Below, piece after piece: positions 23,126-31,708 of a stretch of 33,106 nt of DNA; position 1 is the first letter of the stretch, and each line of letters opens with the position of its first letter. The translations under genes were made by a program, and so were the position numbers. The DNA comes from JAKFWF01 sp031429105 (GTDB lineage: Bacteria; Pseudomonadota; Alphaproteobacteria; Rhizobiales; Hyphomicrobiaceae). The stretch is taken from NCBI GenBank assembly GCA_031429105.1, contig JANOYV010000073.1:1-33106 (forward strand), read 5' to 3'. The notes beneath the pieces are model-generated. The model saw nothing but the letters and a program-made list of their open reading frames with translations. It was not told where the DNA came from and ran no database searches.

Positions 23126-24141
23126 CTGCCGCCCACATTCCGGTGCTGTTGGGGCCGGTGATCGAACATCTATGTCCAAAGGACGGCGAACTGTTCATTG
23201 ACGGCACCTTCGGGGCCGGTGGTTACAGTGCAGCGATTCTGGATGCAGCTAACGTGCGCGTGCTGGCGTTCGACCGCGATCTATCGGCTGTACGCAACGC
23301 GCGTGACGTCTGCGCGCGCTATCCAAACCGACTGAACGTGATCAACGCACCGTTCAGTGAAATGGAGCGGTTTGCCCGCATCGAGGAAACGCCGAACGGG
23401 CAGTCGCAGCTCGAAGGCCCGCTCGCCGACGGCGTGGTGCTCGACCTCGGCGTTTCATCGATGCAAATCGACCAGCCGGGGCGTGGCTTCTCGTTCCAGA
23501 ACGACGGACCGCTCGACATGCGGATGTCGCAGGACGGCGATTGCGCCGGGCGGACGGCGGCCGACCTCGTCAATACCCTCGACGAGGAAACGATTGCAAG
23601 CATCCTCTACACCTATGGCGACGAGCGAAAATCGCGCTGGATCGCCAACGCCATCGTTAAACGACGCAACGTCGAGCCGTTCACGCGCACGCTCGACCTG
23701 GCGAGCGCCGTTGCCCGCGTGCTCGGGCCCCGCAAGGCTGACGGCAAACACCAGGCGACGCGCTCGTTCCAGGCACTGCGGATCGCCGTCAACGATGAGC
23801 TAGGCGAACTGTCACGCGCCCTTGTTGCCTCCGAACGCTTGCTGAAGCCCGGCGGGCGGTTGGTTATCGTCACCTTCCATTCGCTGGAAGATCGGTTGGT
23901 CAAGCGCTTTCTGATCGAGCGAGCCGGAAAGCAGTCAGCTGGATCGCGTTACATGCCGGAAATTATTGCAGCAGCCCCTCCAAGTTTCCAAATCATTAAC
24001 CAACGCCCGGTATCCCCGAGTGACGAGGAATGCGCCGAAAACCCCCGCGCGCGTTCATCGAAGCTGAGGGCAGCATTGCGGACCGAAGCCGCACCCTGGC
24101 CCAACGGAGCTTCGACCGACCTGCCCACGTTAACGTTCTAG
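23122..24141 (+). CDS. rsmH: 16S rRNA (cytosine-1402 N4)-methyltransferase
   Basis: 339 residues. RsmH uses S-adenosylmethionine to methylate N4 of C1402 in the ribosomal P site. Motifs seen: H-I-P-V-L at the N-terminus, the SAM-binding loop F-I-D-G-T-F-G-A-G-G-Y-S (25-36), L-D-L-G-V-S-S-M-Q-I-D (about 108-118), G-F-S-F, R-S-F-Q-A-L-R-I-A-V-N-D-E-L and the C-terminal F-H-S-L-E-D-R-L-V-K-R-F. Length and motifs are standard. ATG overlaps the mraZ stop. It lies between mraZ and ftsL as in most proteobacteria. Confidence 0.96.
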   Translation: MTAAHIPVLLGPVIEHLCPKDGELFIDGTFGAGGYSAAILDAANVRVLAFDRDLSAVRNARDVCARYPNRLNVINAPFSEMERFARIEETPNGQSQLEGPLADGVVLDLGVSSMQIDQPGRGFSFQNDGPLDMRMSQDGDCAGRTAADLVNTLDEETIASILYTYGDERKSRWIANAIVKRRNVEPFTRTLDLASAVARVLGPRKADGKHQATRSFQALRIAVNDELGELSRALVASERLLKPGGRLVIVTFHSLEDRLVKRFLIERAGKQSAGSRYMPEIIAAAPPSFQIINQRPVSPSDEECAENPRARSSKLRAALRTEAAPWPNGASTDLPTLTF

Positions 24142-24165
24142 GGGCTGAAACGAGGAGGCAGATAC

Positions 24166-24453
24166 GTGCGGCGCGCAGCAACGGCACTCTCGGTCTTCCT
24201 GGCAGTGGCAGCAGCTGTGGCGCTCTATACCATCAGCTACGATACGCGGCGGTTGGCCGTTCGCGTACACGTGCTTGAGAAAACAGCCGAGCGCAGCTTG
24301 GCCGAGATTTCTGCGGCAAAAGCCGAACTCTCCCACCTGTCGCGGCCTGAGCGTATCGAACCACTTGCCCGCGCCATGGGTCTGCATCCACCATCGCCCC
24401 AGCAATTCGTGGACGAGGCCCGCCTCCCGCGCCGCGTCAGCCGCGCACAATGA
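24166..24453 (+). CDS. ftsL: Cell division protein FtsL
   Basis: 95 residues. FtsL is a bitopic inner-membrane protein that forms a coiled coil with FtsB and activates FtsWI at the septum. The protein has a short positive N-terminus (M-R-R-A), one membrane helix (residues 5-22), and a heptad-like periplasmic helix (about 28-62, L-A-V-R-V-H-V-L-E-K through E-L-S-H-L). It ends with R-I-E-P-L-A-R-A-M-G-L-H-P, the usual FtsL tail. Sequence conservation is low in this family, so position between rsmH and ftsI is the main support. GTG start with GAGGAGG seven bases upstream. It overlaps ftsI (ATGA). Confidence 0.85.
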   Translation: MRRAATALSVFLAVAAAVALYTISYDTRRLAVRVHVLEKTAERSLAEISAAKAELSHLSRPERIEPLARAMGLHPPSPQQFVDEARLPRRVSRAQ

Positions 24454-26120
24454 TGGCACGGTCCGCTGTCACAGCGCCGACGCCGGTCCCAGAAAGCCGC
24501 ACCTTGGGCGTGTTGATGTGCGCCATTGCAGCGTTCGCGGTATTGTCGGGGCAGCTGGTCTGGCTGGCGCTCAAAGGCCAGACGATGCCGCGCCTGTCAA
24601 TGAGCGAGCCGATCGCACGGACGTTTGCCAGACCAGATATCGTCGACCGCAACGGGCGCCTGATTGCAACCGACCTTGAGGCACCATCGCTTTACGCCGA
24701 TCCGGCTATAATTCAGGATGTTGACGAGGTGGCCGAGAAATTGGGCACCCTGTTCCCCGATCTTGATCAGCTGCAGGTGCGTCTGTTGCTGGCGGACAAG
24801 AGCCGACGGTTTGTCTGGCTCAGACGAGGCTTGTCGCCGCGCGTCGCCCAGCGCGTCCATGAACTGGGACTTCCGGGCCTTAGCTTTCGCCGCGAACAAA
24901 AGCGTAGCTACCCGTTAGGGCGGCTTGCAGGCCATGTGCTCGGAGCCGTCAACGTCGATAATCGCGGCTTATCGGGCATCGAAAAGTTCATCGACGAGAC
25001 GGTTGGCGTTGAGGCCGTGTTGGGGGCAAAACCATCGTCCAAGCTGCCGATCCAACTGTCGCTCGATATTGGCGTGCAGTTTGGATTGGAAGTCGAACTG
25101 GCAGCGGCGGTGCAGCGCTACACGGCGGCAGGGGCCGCTGGCATCATCATGGACGCTTCGAATGGTGAGATCGTTGCGGCGGCCTCCCTCCCCGATTTTG
25201 ACCCAGCCATGCCAACGCAGGGGCTCGAACCCGCACGGCTCGATAAGAATCAAGCGAGCGCGTTTGAGCTCGGCTCAATCGTCAAGCTGATGACAATCGC
25301 GCAAGCGCTCGACAGTGGATCAGCGACGCCTGCCACTGTCATCGATGTGCGCGCACCGCTATGGATTGGTCGACATCAGATCCGGGATCTGCATCCTGCG
25401 GGCCGACCGCTTTCAGTGCGCGATATTTTTGTGCAATCGTCGAACGTCGGCGCCGCCCGACTTGCGCTCAGTGCTGGCAGCGACCGGCAAAGAACATTCC
25501 TCACGCGCATCGGAATTCTCAAACAAGGGAGCACCGAATCGGGTCCGGTGGCTGCTCCAAATCAGCCGAAGCACTGGGGCGAGGTTGAAACGGCGACAAT
25601 CTCTTTCGGTCATGGGCTCGCAATTTCTCCGATTCGGTTCACGGCAGCTGCAGCTTCGCTGCTGAATGGCGGTCTTCTGGTCGAACCAACGGTGTTACGC
25701 GCGACCGTCGCACCCCGGCCAACGGGAGTCCGCGTTGTATCTGCCGAAACAAGCACTGCCCTTACAGACCTGATGCGCCGCAACGTCACTTTGCCGACCG
25801 GGACCGGACGGCGGGCCGAGGTTGCTGGCTACGAGATTGGCGGCAAGACTGGAACAGCCGAAATTGCGGTCGACGGAAAATATCGCGGTGACCTCGTGAT
25901 CTCATCGTTCCTGGCGGCATTTCCGACCCACCAGCCGCGCTACATCATGCTGGTGCTGCTGGATCGCCCGCAACCATCACCCGACTCTGGCGCGCAGATT
26001 ACAGCTGGTACGAATGCAGCACCAACGGCTGGCCGCATCATCGCGCGGATCGGTCCATTGCTCGCAAGCCCCACGAGCAATCAAGCAACAGTGTTTGACG
26101 CCAACCCCGACGCAAAATAA
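24450..26120 (+). CDS. ftsI: Septal peptidoglycan transpeptidase FtsI (PBP3)
   Basis: 556 residues, a class B penicillin-binding protein. A cytoplasmic tail and one membrane helix (about 20-42) are followed by the pedestal domain starting I-V-D-R-N-G-R-L-I-A-T (64-74) and the transpeptidase domain. The active-site motifs are S-I-V-K (276-279, in place of the usual S-x-F-K but still S-x-x-K), S-S-N (330-332) and K-T-G-T-A (466-470). It crosslinks septal wall together with FtsW, which is not encoded in this window. The start at 24450 overlaps the ftsL stop; a second ATG directly follows and may be used instead. Confidence 0.94.
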   Translation: MMARSAVTAPTPVPESRTLGVLMCAIAAFAVLSGQLVWLALKGQTMPRLSMSEPIARTFARPDIVDRNGRLIATDLEAPSLYADPAIIQDVDEVAEKLGTLFPDLDQLQVRLLLADKSRRFVWLRRGLSPRVAQRVHELGLPGLSFRREQKRSYPLGRLAGHVLGAVNVDNRGLSGIEKFIDETVGVEAVLGAKPSSKLPIQLSLDIGVQFGLEVELAAAVQRYTAAGAAGIIMDASNGEIVAAASLPDFDPAMPTQGLEPARLDKNQASAFELGSIVKLMTIAQALDSGSATPATVIDVRAPLWIGRHQIRDLHPAGRPLSVRDIFVQSSNVGAARLALSAGSDRQRTFLTRIGILKQGSTESGPVAAPNQPKHWGEVETATISFGHGLAISPIRFTAAAASLLNGGLLVEPTVLRATVAPRPTGVRVVSAETSTALTDLMRRNVTLPTGTGRRAEVAGYEIGGKTGTAEIAVDGKYRGDLVISSFLAAFPTHQPRYIMLVLLDRPQPSPDSGAQITAGTNAAPTAGRIIARIGPLLASPTSNQATVFDANPDAK

Positions 26121-26155
26121 GACACCTGGACACTGCTTCACTGGGACCACGCCGC

Positions 26156-29023
26156 ATGCTGCTTTCGTTGCTTGCAGATCAGGCAGCCGCACTGCCGACG
26201 GGGGCAGCGGCTATCGACATTTTAGGGCTTACCGCTGACAGCCGCGCGGTGCGGCCAGGATGGCTATTTGCGGCGTTACCCGGTGCAAAGGCCGATGGCG
26301 CGCAGTTTACCGCGCAGGCAATCGCGCAGGGGGCCACTGCAATTTTGAGCGGCAGCAGCACGGTGTTTCCTCCACTCGACGTTCCACTCATTCGGTCAGA
26401 CGATCCACGCCGGTCACTAGCCCTTATGGCTGCTCGCTTTTATCAGGCACAACCGCCCGTCGCTGTCGCTGTCACGGGCACTAACGGCAAAACGTCAGTT
26501 GCAGAATTCACGCGCCAGATCTTCGCAGCACTGGGTCGGCAGGCAGCCTCCCTTGGCACCATCGGCGTGGTGAAGCCCGATGGCAGCGTTTATGGCTCCC
26601 TGACGACGCCGGACCCAGTCACCTTGCACCGCACCTTGGCTGAACTGACGACCGAAGGGGTCACGCACATTGCCTTCGAGGCCTCATCCCATGGCCTGGA
26701 CCAGCGGCGACTGGATGGAGTTCGGCTAAAGGCTGCAGCGTTCACAAACCTCGGTCGCGATCACTTGGATTATCACCCAACGGTCGAGGATTACTTCGGG
26801 GCCAAACTGCGCCTGTTCGACACTCTGTTACCCGCTGACGGGATCGCCGTAGTCCATGCCGATGACGACTATTCAGCACGCGTCATTGCAGCGGCGAAGT
26901 TACGCGGCATACGAGTGTTCACGACCGGACGGACAGGCAGCGATCTAAAACTGATCTCAGTTGCGCCTGACGGTTTCGCCCAGCGCCTAACCTTCGAGCA
27001 CGCAGGCCACCGCTATGACCTACGGCTGAACTTGATCGGCGACTACCAGGCCACGAACGCACTGATTGCCGCTGGCCTTGCAATCGCAAGTGGTGAGGAT
27101 GCAGCCGCAGCATTTGGCGCTATTGAGAACATACATGGCGTCAATGGGCGGCTCGACATTATAGGCGAGTACAACGGCGGGCTTGCAGTGGTCGATTATG
27201 CCCACAAGCCAGAAGCACTGGAGGCGGCCCTCGCGGCAGTCAGGCCGTTTGCCACCGGCAAACTGATCTGCGTGTTTGGGTGCGGCGGCGATCGAGACAA
27301 GGGCAAGCGCCCGATCATGGGCGAGATTGCGGCACGCTGCGCCGACGTTGTGATTGTCACTGACGACAACCCGCGCACCGAACGACCGGAAGTTATCCGT
27401 CGCGAAATCCTGAATGCCGCGCCCGGCGCAATCGAAGTTGGCGACCGGGCTCATGCGATCACTACGGCAGTCCGATTGCTACATAAAGGCGATGTGCTTT
27501 TGGTCGCCGGCAAGGGCCATGAGACGGGCCAGATTATCGGCAGCACCACTTTGCCATTTTCCGATCACGACACGCTTCGCACTGCGATGACACCGCCGTT
27601 GTGGACCGCAGATGCACTTGTTGCGGCATCGTCGGGCACACTTGACGGTGTAATCGACCAGCCGGTCATGGGCTTCTCCATCGACACGCGCTCCCTGCAA
27701 AAAGGTGACGCCTTTGTTGCCCTTAGGGACGCGCGTGATGGGCACGAATTTGTTGCAGCGGCATTCAAAGCAGGCGCTGCCGCCGCAATCGTTGCATCGA
27801 CGTATGTCCGCCACTCCGGCGACGGCGCATTGATCCGTGTCGATGATCCCCTACACGCGTTGGAGCGGATCGGCGTTGCGGCGCGCAACCGATTGTCGCC
27901 TGATGCCTGCGTGATCGCTGTCACCGGCAGCGTCGGCAAAACCGGTACGAAGGAGATGCTGCGTCAGTGCCTAGGCCGCATCGGCAAAACGCATGCAGCA
28001 GTGAAGTCGTTTAATAATCACTGGGGCGTGCCGCTGACGCTTGCCCGAACGCCAGCTGACACGACATTTGCGATCTTTGAAATCGGTATGAGTCATGCAG
28101 GAGAAATCACCCCCCTGGTTCAATTTGTGCGCCCACACATCGCCATCGTGACAACGGTCGAACCGGTACACTTGGCCAACTTCAAGTCCATCGAAGAAAT
28201 CGCAGACGCGAAAGCCGAAATCTTTGATGGGCTCGTCCCCGGCGGCACTGCTATTATCAATCGCGATAACCCGCACTTCGAGCGGCTAAAAACCGCCGCG
28301 CAACCTGTGGGCGCAAAGATCGTCTCCTTCGGCCACGACCTCAACGCCGATGTATGGATCGAGCAAGCCGATATGCGCGACGATGGCAGTACGGTCATAA
28401 CGCGCTTGAGCAACCGCACCGTGTCGTATCAACTTGGTGCACCGGGTGCGCATCTCGTGCAGAATTCGGCGGCAGTCGTGGCGACACTTGATACAGCGCT
28501 CGTGCACGATATGGCAGCGGTCAATAACGCGCTTGGTGCGCTACGGTTTGCAACCGCACCGGAGGGCAGGGGTGCGCGCTCTGTTGTTGGTAGCACCCGC
28601 AACAACATCCTGCTGATCGACGAAAGTTACAACGCCAATCCAGCCTCCATGCGGGCTGCACTTGCAACGCTAGGCACTGTGCCGAGCACTCAATATTCGC
28701 GCCGGATTGCCGTGCTTGGTGACATGCTGGAACTTGGCGCTGCGGGCCCAGACCTGCATCGCGGGCTGCACTCTGTTATTGACACCGCAAATGTCGATCT
28801 TGTGTTTGCATGTGGTCCGAACATGCGGCATCTGTTTGAAAAGCTGTCGTCAGCGCAACAGGGGGCGTGGGCGGCATCATCGGAAGAACTCGAAGCTATT
28901 GTCGTTGCGGCAGTTCAAAGTGGCGATGCCGTGATGATCAAAGGATCACTTGGCAGCCGGATGGCGCCGCTTGTTAAGTCACTAAAAGAACGGTTTTCCG
29001 GGGAAACGTCGAAAGCATCCTAG
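26156..29023 (+). CDS. MurE-MurF fusion: muropeptide ligases adding meso-DAP and D-Ala-D-Ala
   Basis: 955 residues, about twice a single Mur ligase. Residues 1-477 are a complete MurE: P-loop G-T-N-G-K-T-S (108-114), F-E-A-S-S-H-G-L (174-181), D-N-P-R-T-E (404-409, the meso-diaminopimelate specificity motif) and G-K-G-H-E (452-456). Residues 478-955 are a complete MurF: start M-T-P-P-L-W-T, second P-loop G-S-V-G-K-T-G (591-597), F-N-N-H-W-G-V-P (619-626), E-I-G-M-S-H-A-G-E (642-650) and D-E-S-Y-N-A-N-P (822-829). Both active sites look intact, so the protein should catalyse two successive cytoplasmic steps of UDP-MurNAc-pentapeptide synthesis. The two are separate genes in most alphaproteobacteria. 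Start at 26156, 35 bases after ftsI. Confidence 0.93.
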   Translation: MLLSLLADQAAALPTGAAAIDILGLTADSRAVRPGWLFAALPGAKADGAQFTAQAIAQGATAILSGSSTVFPPLDVPLIRSDDPRRSLALMAARFYQAQPPVAVAVTGTNGKTSVAEFTRQIFAALGRQAASLGTIGVVKPDGSVYGSLTTPDPVTLHRTLAELTTEGVTHIAFEASSHGLDQRRLDGVRLKAAAFTNLGRDHLDYHPTVEDYFGAKLRLFDTLLPADGIAVVHADDDYSARVIAAAKLRGIRVFTTGRTGSDLKLISVAPDGFAQRLTFEHAGHRYDLRLNLIGDYQATNALIAAGLAIASGEDAAAAFGAIENIHGVNGRLDIIGEYNGGLAVVDYAHKPEALEAALAAVRPFATGKLICVFGCGGDRDKGKRPIMGEIAARCADVVIVTDDNPRTERPEVIRREILNAAPGAIEVGDRAHAITTAVRLLHKGDVLLVAGKGHETGQIIGSTTLPFSDHDTLRTAMTPPLWTADALVAASSGTLDGVIDQPVMGFSIDTRSLQKGDAFVALRDARDGHEFVAAAFKAGAAAAIVASTYVRHSGDGALIRVDDPLHALERIGVAARNRLSPDACVIAVTGSVGKTGTKEMLRQCLGRIGKTHAAVKSFNNHWGVPLTLARTPADTTFAIFEIGMSHAGEITPLVQFVRPHIAIVTTVEPVHLANFKSIEEIADAKAEIFDGLVPGGTAIINRDNPHFERLKTAAQPVGAKIVSFGHDLNADVWIEQADMRDDGSTVITRLSNRTVSYQLGAPGAHLVQNSAAVVATLDTALVHDMAAVNNALGALRFATAPEGRGARSVVGSTRNNILLIDESYNANPASMRAALATLGTVPSTQYSRRIAVLGDMLELGAAGPDLHRGLHSVIDTANVDLVFACGPNMRHLFEKLSSAQQGAWAASSEELEAIVVAAVQSGDAVMIKGSLGSRMAPLVKSLKERFSGETSKAS

Positions 29024-29074
29024 ATTTTCAATGCGTAGGCGCACACCCGCTGCAGGCAAGAGGGGCCTTTCTGA

Positions 29075-30157
29075 ATGCTCTATGAGCTGACCAATTTCAG
29101 CGACCAGATCGGCGCGCTGAACGTCTTCCGCTACATTACGTTCCGCACGGCGAGCGCGATGATGACCGCTGGTTTGTTCGTGTTCCTGTTTGGCCCAGCG
29201 ATCATCGATCTGTTGCGCGTCAAACAGGGCAAAGGCCAGCCAATCCGCGAGGATGGCCCTAAGACCCACCTCGCCAAACGCGGCACTCCGACGATGGGTG
29301 GCCTGATGATCATTGGAGGCGTGACCGTATCGACGCTGCTTTGGGCGAACCTGTCGAACGCCTATGTCTGGGTCGTGCTCGGCGTGACGCTCGCGTTCGG
29401 CGCCATTGGCTTCTACGACGATTACCTGAAGGTCACTAAACGGACGACCGATGGGTTCTCGACGAAAATTCGGTTGGGATTGGAATTGCTGGTTGCCGCG
29501 CTTGCGACCTACGCAATCATGAAATTGTCGGCCCCACAATTCTCCGGCAAGCTTGCCGTGCCATTCCTGAAGAATACGCTGCTCGATTTCGGACCATTTT
29601 TCGTGCTGTTCGGCGTGCTCGTAATTGCAGGCACCGGCAATGCCGTCAACCTGACGGACGGCTTGGACGGCCTCGCCATCGTGCCCGTAATGATCGCGGC
29701 TGCAACCTTCGGTATATTTGCCTACGTGGCTGGCCGTTTCGACTGGGCCCGCTACCTGCAACTGCACTACATCGCCGGCACAGGTGAACTTGCCATCATA
29801 TGCGGGGCGTTAATCGGCGCGGGCCTGGGTTTCTTATGGTTCAATGCACCGCCCGCAATGATCTTTATGGGCGATACCGGATCACTGGCACTTGGCGGTG
29901 CACTCGGCACGATCGCGGTTGCGACGAAACACGAACTCGTTCTTGTCGTTGTCGGCGGCCTGTTCGTTTTGGAAGCCCTATCAGTGATCATCCAGGTGGC
30001 ATCCTTCAAACTCACCGGAAAACGCGTGTTTCGCATGGCGCCCCTCCATCACCACTTCGAGCAGAAGGGGTGGGCCGAGGCGACTGTTGTGGTTCGGTTC
30101 TGGATCATTTCAGTATGCTTGGCGCTGATTGGGCTCGCCACGCTCAAGCTTCGCTAA
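29075..30157 (+). CDS. mraY: Phospho-N-acetylmuramoyl-pentapeptide transferase
   Basis: 360 residues, normal length, about ten membrane helices. MraY transfers phospho-MurNAc-pentapeptide to undecaprenyl phosphate, giving lipid I. Conserved catalytic segments are visible: F-Y-D-D-Y-L-K-V (Asp115/Asp116), N-L-T-D-G-L-D-G-L-A, M-G-D-T-G-S-L-A-L-G and the cytoplasmic M-A-P-L-H-H-H-F-E-Q-K-G-W. GAGGGG upstream of the ATG supports the start. It is the last gene of the cluster here. The 3' end overlaps the convergent glycosyltransferase gene by 14 bases. Confidence 0.96.
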   Translation: MLYELTNFSDQIGALNVFRYITFRTASAMMTAGLFVFLFGPAIIDLLRVKQGKGQPIREDGPKTHLAKRGTPTMGGLMIIGGVTVSTLLWANLSNAYVWVVLGVTLAFGAIGFYDDYLKVTKRTTDGFSTKIRLGLELLVAALATYAIMKLSAPQFSGKLAVPFLKNTLLDFGPFFVLFGVLVIAGTGNAVNLTDGLDGLAIVPVMIAAATFGIFAYVAGRFDWARYLQLHYIAGTGELAIICGALIGAGLGFLWFNAPPAMIFMGDTGSLALGGALGTIAVATKHELVLVVVGGLFVLEALSVIIQVASFKLTGKRVFRMAPLHHHFEQKGWAEATVVVRFWIISVCLALIGLATLKLR

Positions 30158-31466
30158 TCGGTCTGGTGATTTGCCATGGGTGATGCCAACCGCCAGATTC
30201 AGCAATGGCGGCAGAGCGAAGGCGTTCACCGGCAATGAACTGCACTAATTGATCGTTGATTGGTGCCGGAAATCCTGCAGTGTCGATGTAGAGTTGGGCA
30301 AAACGCGCAGCGACCGCTGGGATACTGTGATGGCGCTCGACGTAAACGCGACCCTGCCGCCCAATCGCGGCAAGCGCGTCACGATGAGTGCAACACCAAG
30401 CCAACACGTGATCGAGCGTATCGGGAGTCACGTTTAGGAACGGGCATTCGTCGGCCGCAAGTGCTAGGCTCGGCGCGCGCACGTACGTCATTACCGGCTT
30501 GGCCCGCGCCATGGCTTCAAGCGCTGTGTAGCCATAAGCACCACCAATGAATTGATCAGCGATCAAATCAGCTTCGCCAAACAGGCGCAGCACGTCTGCA
30601 TTGGGAACACCTGAAATTCTGAGCAGCTCGATCGAAAATCCACGCGCGCGCAGTCGCTCAATGCTGGCCTCAAGATAAGATGTGCCCTTGAAGTGCGAAT
30701 GATTGGGTGCGTGCGCGATTTTGAGTACGCCAGTTTGAGGACCAGCACCGACTGACGACAATTGCACCGTGTCGATTGGCCAGTAGGCAATGTGTTTTGC
30801 ATGGGGCACATACGTCAACATGTCGCCGAGCGAGACCAGTGCCGTTGCATGGCCTGCAAATGCCGCCATGATAGATTTGCCACGCGCATCATCGCAGACG
30901 CAATAGCGCCCCGGGTCGTGACAATCGATGCAAAAATTCCAGCGTCCCAGCGCCAATGTGGCAGTCCGCGTCCGCACATCGGCGCCGTAGGCGAACACGT
31001 AAAGGCGTTTGCCCGCGGCCTTGATGGCAGCCAGTTCTTCGGGATCAGCCCCGAAGCTGCGCCACATCGGTGGCATCACGCCGCGATCAGCGAAAGTGTG
31101 GAACACGTCGTAGCGCAGCAAGGCCACGCCAAGCAGCAGGCGATAGCCGGAACGCGACGCAGAAGGCCAAGCGTTGAAGGCGCGCGCCAGTTGCCGCAAA
31201 TTCCAGTCGAAGTTGCGCGTGATGTAATAAGTCTCGAAGACGACACTCTCACTGCGAAAGCCCAAGGCCTGATCGCAACGCACGTTCAAGGGGAGCGTAA
31301 CGATCGGCGTAATGCCCCACATGGTCCTTGGCCGACCAGCGGCCAACCGCCGGACGGTCAAACGGCGGCCAGCCACAATGCAAAGCGACAAAAACCTGCG
31401 CGAGAGCCACTCGACGAATCGCCGCGGCATGCCACGCAGCCAAGCGATGGTAGAGCCGACATTCAT
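30144..31466 (-). CDS. GT-B type glycosyltransferase with a Cys4 motif
   Basis: 440 residues. The C-terminal half follows the GT4-like pattern: V-L-K-I-A-H-A-P-N-H, F-S-I-E-L-L-R-I-S-G-V, A-D-L-I-A-D-Q-F-I-G-G-A-Y-G-Y-T-A-L-E-A-M and A-K-P-V-M-T-Y-V, the nucleotide-sugar binding region of GT-B enzymes. The N-terminal half has D-V-F-H-T-F-A-D and Y-A-Y-G-A-D-V-R. Between the halves lies C179-x2-C182-x6-C189-x-C191, which could bind zinc. Located after a Wzt-like exporter ATPase, it probably builds a surface glycan. The ATG overlaps the stop of the 81-residue gene. Donor and acceptor unknown. Confidence 0.82.
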   Translation of the reverse strand: MNVGSTIAWLRGMPRRFVEWLSRRFLSLCIVAGRRLTVRRLAAGRPRTMWGITPIVTLPLNVRCDQALGFRSESVVFETYYITRNFDWNLRQLARAFNAWPSASRSGYRLLLGVALLRYDVFHTFADRGVMPPMWRSFGADPEELAAIKAAGKRLYVFAYGADVRTRTATLALGRWNFCIDCHDPGRYCVCDDARGKSIMAAFAGHATALVSLGDMLTYVPHAKHIAYWPIDTVQLSSVGAGPQTGVLKIAHAPNHSHFKGTSYLEASIERLRARGFSIELLRISGVPNADVLRLFGEADLIADQFIGGAYGYTALEAMARAKPVMTYVRAPSLALAADECPFLNVTPDTLDHVLAWCCTHRDALAAIGRQGRVYVERHHSIPAVAARFAQLYIDTAGFPAPINDQLVQFIAGERLRSAAIAESGGWHHPWQITRPISEA

Positions 31467-31708
31467 GCGGGGCCAAACTTGGGTGATTGATCAAGCATGT
31501 CGCGGTAGCCGTCTAACTGAAGATCAAACAGACGCTGCGTCGAATGGTAGGCGAGTGCCCAGCTACGACCACGTTGATGCAAGATACCGGTATGGTCTCC
31601 ACTGCTTAGCACGCCACCTTCGCGAGCAGCGTGCGCGGTTCCGAAGTCTTGGTACTTAGTCGCCGACTTGACTTTTCCTTGCTGTGTCAGATCGATAGTG
31701 TCGCTCAC
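31463..31708 (-). CDS. 81-residue protein of unknown function in a glycan-export operon
   Basis: Small soluble protein, starting with GTG at 31708 in a GTGA overlap with the Wzt-like gene and ending in an ATGA overlap with the glycosyltransferase. These two tight couplings are the main evidence that it is a real gene. Composition is mixed, with many charged residues and no signal peptide, membrane segment or cysteine. Segments such as G-V-L-S-S-G-D-H-T-G-I-L-H-Q-R-G-R-S-W-A-L-A-Y-H-S could form a small alpha/beta domain. I recognise no family. It could be a remnant of a larger enzyme or a small partner of the glycosyltransferase. Confidence 0.6.
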   Translation of the reverse strand: MSDTIDLTQQGKVKSATKYQDFGTAHAAREGGVLSSGDHTGILHQRGRSWALAYHSTQRLFDLQLDGYRDMLDQSPKFGPA

